Below the pieces are notes generated by a model. That model was given only the letters and a program-made list of their open reading frames with translations. It was not told the DNA's origin and did not search any database. From Oscillospiraceae bacterium (GTDB lineage Bacteria; Bacillota; Clostridia; UMGS1810), in assembly GCA_021629085.1 (NCBI GenBank), contig JAJXRJ010000038.1, positions 8,677-20,380 on the forward strand: a DNA stretch of 11,704 nucleotides, in the 5' to 3' direction. Both the position numbers and the translations under genes were made by a program. Positions 8,229-11,704 of this stretch are shown in pieces (within the stretch, counting starts at the first letter, position 1; the number at the start of each line of letters is the position of its first letter).

Positions 8229-8570
8229 ATGTTTGGATATCACAGCTACATGCCGGGAACCGCCAGGAACGAACGGTTAAAACGGCGCGCGCTTTATATT
8301 GGCAGCATCTTTTTGGTGTTTGTTGTTTCCTTTGTGCTCAGCTATGCTTTGGCCTCTGGTGCGCAGGGCACAACAGCAAGTGACGAGCAGACAGAAAAGT
8401 TAAAAGCGGAAATTGGCGAACTCAATTTAGAACTGCAAAAAAGAGATGAAACCATTGCCAGTTTGACCATTCAAATCGAAAACTTGAAAAAGGCGCAAGA
8501 CACGGATGTGTCCGGTGTAGAGCGTCAAATATCGGATGGTTCGGAAAGTGATGAGGAAACAGACGAGTAA
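8229..8570 (+). CDS. Small single-pass membrane protein with coiled coil
   Basis: This 113-aa protein is of no family I can name. Residues 1-20 are polar and basic (RNERLKRR at 13-20), followed by one strongly hydrophobic segment at about 21-42 (IGSIFLVFVVSFVLSYAL). The basic flank suggests the N-terminus stays inside. Residues about 50-86 form a heptad-like, charged helix (LKAEIGELNLELQKRDETIASL) likely to be a coiled coil on the outer face. The tail is very acidic (SDGSESDEETDE). This topology resembles FtsB/FtsL-type or septum-associated bitopic proteins, but nothing specific identifies it as one. The ATG comes 1 base after the addA stop, so it is probably cotranscribed and translated with addA. 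The coding frame is well supported by the gene packing and by the clear segment structure. Confidence 0.78.
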   Translation: MFGYHSYMPGTARNERLKRRALYIGSIFLVFVVSFVLSYALASGAQGTTASDEQTEKLKAEIGELNLELQKRDETIASLTIQIENLKKAQDTDVSGVERQISDGSESDEETDE

Positions 8571-8619
8571 GTATATAACTTTTTGGTTTAAGGTGAATCC
8601 ATAGAGAAAAGGAGAACGC

Positions 8620-10038
8620 GTGATCATGGCAACCCGACATCGCATAATTTGTGTGCTTCTTTGTGTTGGTCTGCTGCTTTCCCTGCTTCCGGCACAGGCG
8701 CAGGAAATTGAATATCCCATTTCGGAAGACACGGTGCGGTTTTTGGGGCGCGGCGAATGGAAACAGGATGCACGGTCACTCAACTGGCCGCTTGCAGGGA
8801 TTGAATTTCAGTTTTCCGGCACCGCCGCATGGGTCTATGTATCCGAGATGACCGGCACGGTTTATTGGAACGTTTCGGTGGATGGAAGCGATACCTGCTT
8901 CCGGTTTGGCATATCGGCGCCGGGATGGTATACGCTTGCAGAGGGGCTGTCAAATGAAGCTCATACCGTTTTATTTTCGCGTTCCAGCGAGTTTTCAGAC
9001 GGCTCTGCCTTGGTACAGAAGCTAAAAGTAGCGGGCAGCGCGCCGGTGCCCACCCAGCCCAAGGCGCGCCGAATGGAATTTATCGGCGATTCGTACACAG
9101 TGGGGTATGCCAATTTACAAAATATGGCGCCCGGTGCATATAAAAATGCGCAAAATACAGACGCGTGGCAGTCATATGCAGGCATTGCCGCGCGGGCTTT
9201 ACACGCGGATGCAAATGTCATTGCCTGGTCGGGCAAGGGCGTGGAGAAAAACTATTTTGAGCCGGGTTATCCATTTGACATGGGCGGCACTATGGCCAAG
9301 CAGTTTTGGTCTGCCGACCCCATTCCCGTCGGCGACCGTCCCACATCAAAATGGGAATTTTCAGACTATATGCCCCAGGTTGTGGTATCGTTTTTGGGGA
9401 CCAACGATTACAACAGCGTTTTGCCCGCGGGCAGTGCGCCGGATGAATTTTACCGGGCCTATTACCAGTTTTTGTGCGAGGTTCGCGCGGTGTATCCAAG
9501 TGCGGTTATCATTGTGTGCACAAAACCGTCGTATTGTTATCTGGAACAGGTGCAGGATATTGTTGCAGCGCTGGGCGGTGCGGAGTGTGGATTTGAATAT
9601 CTAAATTTTACCGCATTTGGCGCAAGCGCGGTGGATAACCATCCAAATGTTTCGGAGCATGCAGCAATGGGCGAACAGCTGGTGCAAAAGGTAAATTCCA
9701 TTTCCGATGTGTGGGAGGATAAGCCGGAATTTCAAACAGTGACGGCGCCAGATGCTGCGGGGTATGTTCCAAGCCGTACGCTTGGGAGCTACAGTGTTGT
9801 TGCAGGCACAGACGCACCCTGCCTTTTGACAACTGTGGCAAACAGCTCAGCGCTGGAACGGATATTTACAGCGGTCACATTCCAAATGGAAAACGGTGTG
9901 ATTACCGCATGTGAAATGAGTCCCGCACTAAAGGTTCCGGCACAAAACAGCGTGCGCGTGCCCGCCGTATTTTTAAAAAATGCAAATGTAATATGCAGCG
10001 TGTTTTTATTTGAACAAAGGGTGTCCAAAAAAAATTAA
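8620..10038 (+). CDS. Secreted SGNH/GDSL esterase, carbohydrate esterase family 2-like
   Basis: This is a predicted exported deacetylase/esterase of 472 aa. A signal peptide occupies residues 1 to about 28 (RHR, then IICVLLCVGLLLSLL, then AQAQ). Residues about 30-150 form a beta-rich domain (FLGRGEWKQD, FQFSGTAAWVYVSE), matching the N-terminal beta sandwich of CE2 enzymes. The SGNH domain has block I FIGDSYTVGYA with nucleophile S158, block II AWSGKGVEKNY (G205/G207), block III FLGTNDYN with N262, and block V VDNHPN with H341. The SGKGVxxNY and DxHPN forms point to CE2, whose known members remove acetyl groups from plant polysaccharides. The true substrate here is not shown. Residues about 365-472 form an extra domain I do not recognise. 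The start is GTG 8620, 5 bases after AAAAGGAG (ATG 8626 is the alternative). The gene sits 49 bases after its neighbour and 68 before spoIVA, with no functional link to either. Confidence 0.88.
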   Translation: MIMATRHRIICVLLCVGLLLSLLPAQAQEIEYPISEDTVRFLGRGEWKQDARSLNWPLAGIEFQFSGTAAWVYVSEMTGTVYWNVSVDGSDTCFRFGISAPGWYTLAEGLSNEAHTVLFSRSSEFSDGSALVQKLKVAGSAPVPTQPKARRMEFIGDSYTVGYANLQNMAPGAYKNAQNTDAWQSYAGIAARALHADANVIAWSGKGVEKNYFEPGYPFDMGGTMAKQFWSADPIPVGDRPTSKWEFSDYMPQVVVSFLGTNDYNSVLPAGSAPDEFYRAYYQFLCEVRAVYPSAVIIVCTKPSYCYLEQVQDIVAALGGAECGFEYLNFTAFGASAVDNHPNVSEHAAMGEQLVQKVNSISDVWEDKPEFQTVTAPDAAGYVPSRTLGSYSVVAGTDAPCLLTTVANSSALERIFTAVTFQMENGVITACEMSPALKVPAQNSVRVPAVFLKNANVICSVFLFEQRVSKKN

Positions 10039-10046
10039 AAATTTTA

Positions 10047-10075
10047 GCATAACTTATCCCCCTGTCTAATATATA
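10047..10075 (+). promoter_or_regulatory. Possible sigma-E-type promoter for spoIVA
   Basis: A GCATAAC box at 10047-10053 (compare KMATATT) is followed, after 14 bases, by AATATATA at 10068-10075 (compare CATACAAT). Both boxes are imperfect matches, but the spacing is that of sigma-E promoters, and spoIVA is controlled by sigma-E in known spore formers. It would give a leader of about 24 bases. This is a hypothesis based on eye-matching. Confidence 0.33.
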
Positions 10076-10106
10076 TTTACAAACAATTTGTTTAGGAGGA
10101 TAAAGT

Positions 10107-11576
10107 ATGAATATTTACCAGGATATAGCGCTAAGAACGCAGGGCGACATCTATATCGGCGTCGTGGGGCCTGTCCGCACTGGGAAATCCACGTTGATCA
10201 AGCGCTTTATGGATCTTTTGGTGATACCCAATATAGACAATGCCTATAAACGGGAACGCGCACGTGACGAGCTGCCGCAGAGCGCGGCGGGAAAGACCAT
10301 TATGACCACAGAGCCCAAGTTTATTCCCAATGAGGCGGTTAAAATTTCCCTTTCCGACCAGGCGACGTTTAATGTGCGTATGATTGACTGTGTGGGCTAT
10401 ATTGTGGATTCTGCCCTGGGCCACATTGAAAACGACGCACCGCGCATGGTAAAAACGCCTTGGTATGAAGAGGAAATCCCGTTTTGCGATGCGGCGGAGC
10501 TGGGCACAAAAAAAGTGATCACCGAGCATTCCACCATCGGCCTTGTGGTAACCACCGACGGCAGTATTACAGAAATTGAACGCGCCGACTATGTGGAGGC
10601 AGAGGAACGGGTAGTCAAAGAGCTCAAGCAAATCAACAAACCCTTCATTGTTCTTCTAAACTGTTTGTATCCGCAAAGCGAAAGCGCGCTCAAACTAAAA
10701 GGGGAGTTAGAACAAAAATACGGCGTTCCGGTTGTCAATGTCAACTGTGCAGAGCTGGAAGCGGATGATATCAATGGCATTATGGAAAAAATTCTGTTTG
10801 AATTCCCGCTCAAGGAAATTTCCATTGATATCCCAGACTGGATTGATGTGCTTGAGAATTCCCACTGGCTCAAAAAAGGGATTTACGACACCGTATTAGA
10901 TTCGATTGGCGACGTATATAAAATCCGGGAAAGCAAACGCGTGAGCACCAAAATTCAGGAATATGAGTATGTAAAGGACATTTCCATTGCAAATATCAAT
11001 TTGGGAGAAGGAACGGTGCTCTATAAGGTCACAACCGATGAGGACCTGTTTTATAAAATCCTTGGCGAAACGTCCGGCTTTGAAATTTCTGGCAAGCAGA
11101 CCTTGATGGAACTGGTTTGCGACCTCGCAAAGGTGAAGAAGGAATATGACAAGATTTCCCGTGCGCTTCGGGAGGTCAATGAATTTGGCTATGGCATTGT
11201 TTCGCCCACCATTGATGAATTGACGCTTGAAGAGCCGGAGATTGTCAAACAAGGCAACAAATTCGGCGTGCGGCTGCGCGCATCCGCACCGTCCATCCAT
11301 ATGATCCGGGCCGAAGTGGAAACAGAGGTTTCGCCCATTGTCGGCACAGAAAAGCAGAGCGAAGATTTGGTGCACTACCTGTTAAAAGAGTTTGACGAAG
11401 CGCCGGAGAAAATTTGGGAGTCCAATATCTTTGGCACTTCCTTGCACGAACTGGTCAACGAAGGATTGCACAACAAACTGTACCGCATGCCGGCAGAGGC
11501 GCAGCAAAAGCTGCAAGAAACGCTGCAAAAGATTATTAACGAGGGCAGCGGGGGACTTATTTGTATTATATTGTAA
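10107..11576 (+). CDS. spoIVA: SpoIVA, stage IV sporulation protein A (spore coat basement ATPase)
   Basis: SpoIVA is made in the mother cell. It hydrolyses ATP to polymerise on the forespore surface, forms the base layer for coat assembly, and is also needed for cortex formation. The 489-aa product is close to the 492 aa of B. subtilis SpoIVA and is recognisable from end to end. It has N-terminal MNIYQDIALRTQGDIYIGVVG, Walker A GPVRTGKST (K27), the sensor threonines in GKTIMTTEPKF (T67, T68), Walker B MIDCVGY (D94) and the conserved C-terminal end GGLICIIL. All key residues sit three positions before their B. subtilis counterparts (K30, T70/T71, D97). The ATG at 10107 is preceded by AGGAGG at 10094-10099 with a 7-base spacer. 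It is separated from the esterase by a 68-base AT-rich gap and followed by an intergenic region, so it is probably transcribed alone. This gene is the best evidence that the host sporulates. Confidence 0.98.
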   Translation: MNIYQDIALRTQGDIYIGVVGPVRTGKSTLIKRFMDLLVIPNIDNAYKRERARDELPQSAAGKTIMTTEPKFIPNEAVKISLSDQATFNVRMIDCVGYIVDSALGHIENDAPRMVKTPWYEEEIPFCDAAELGTKKVITEHSTIGLVVTTDGSITEIERADYVEAEERVVKELKQINKPFIVLLNCLYPQSESALKLKGELEQKYGVPVVNVNCAELEADDINGIMEKILFEFPLKEISIDIPDWIDVLENSHWLKKGIYDTVLDSIGDVYKIRESKRVSTKIQEYEYVKDISIANINLGEGTVLYKVTTDEDLFYKILGETSGFEISGKQTLMELVCDLAKVKKEYDKISRALREVNEFGYGIVSPTIDELTLEEPEIVKQGNKFGVRLRASAPSIHMIRAEVETEVSPIVGTEKQSEDLVHYLLKEFDEAPEKIWESNIFGTSLHELVNEGLHNKLYRMPAEAQQKLQETLQKIINEGSGGLICIIL

Positions 11577-11632
11577 GATAAAAAGAACTTTACCTATAAG
11601 GTGAATAATAATCGGGATCAAGCAAAAGAGAT

Positions 11633-11650
11633 ACAGGCTGTAAGGCCTGT
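11633..11650 (+). terminator. Small hairpin downstream of spoIVA, possible weak terminator
   Basis: ACAGGC and GCCTGT form perfect 6-base arms around a 6-base loop, 57 bases after the spoIVA stop. There is no run of T after it, so it is not a standard intrinsic terminator. A shorter ACCT/AGGT pair lies at 11592-11602. The rest of 11577-11704 holds no gene that I can support. Confidence 0.28.
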
Positions 11651-11666
11651 GAGACTATTTCAAAGA

Positions 11667-11695
11667 TTGTGTAAACCTCCAAACGGGTATATAAT
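11667..11695 (+). promoter_or_regulatory. Likely sigma-A promoter for a gene beyond the window
   Basis: TTGTGT at 11667-11672 and a perfect TATAAT at 11690-11695 are separated by exactly 17 bases. The -35 box matches the consensus only in TTG. It points out of the window in the + direction, and suggests that a new vegetative transcription unit begins after spoIVA. Confidence 0.5.
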
Positions 11696-11704
11696 AAAAA
11701 TACA

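Noticed and set aside
8571..8619. Possible sporulation promoter before the esterase (GTATATA at 8571-8577 and CATAGAGA at 8600-8607).
   Set aside because: The boxes are 22 bases apart, too far for sigma-E spacing, and no other pairing fits better.
10019..10046. AT-rich inverted repeat AAAATT/AATTTT at the esterase stop, a possible terminator.
   Set aside because: The arms contain no G or C, so the stem would be very weak, and it overlaps an A-rich coding end.

Overview
The window is ordinary chromosome from a spore-forming, low-to-mid GC Firmicute, most likely a member of the Clostridia. The evidence is a full-length spoIVA (spore coat basement ATPase), an AddAB rather than RecBCD recombination nuclease, strong AGGAGG-type ribosome binding sites and one GTG start supported by such a site (a second is likely). 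All supported genes are on the + strand. No RNA gene, CRISPR array, insertion sequence or phage gene is visible, and no intergenic gap exceeds 130 bases.

Layout. (1) Positions 3-218: the 3' end of a small gene cut by the window edge, with a ribbon-helix-helix-like pattern. (2) 202-807: a J-domain protein with a TPR-like middle and a tail of ten cysteines. (3) 820-1314: a polytopic membrane protein of unknown function. (4) 1318-4647 addB and 4634-8227 addA: the two helicase/nuclease subunits that process double-strand breaks. (5) 8229-8570: a small single-pass membrane protein with a coiled coil. (6) 8620-10038: a secreted CE2-type SGNH esterase. (7) 10107-11576: spoIVA, followed by a 128-base intergenic stretch with a small hairpin and a likely sigma-A promoter pointing out of the window.

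The first six genes, through position 8570, are packed with overlaps or gaps of 1 to 12 bases and are probably one transcription unit: RHH-like gene, J protein, membrane protein, addB, addA, small membrane protein. AddB and AddA form one heterodimer, and their 14-base overlap suggests coupled translation. No obvious biochemical link joins the J protein and the membrane proteins to AddAB beyond this packing. The esterase (49-base gap) and spoIVA (68-base gap with a possible sigma-E-type promoter) are probably expressed separately, spoIVA in the mother cell during sporulation.

I did not find a convincing undescribed system. The least explained pieces are the cysteine-tailed J protein, the two uncharacterised membrane proteins flanking addAB, and the C-terminal extension of the esterase.
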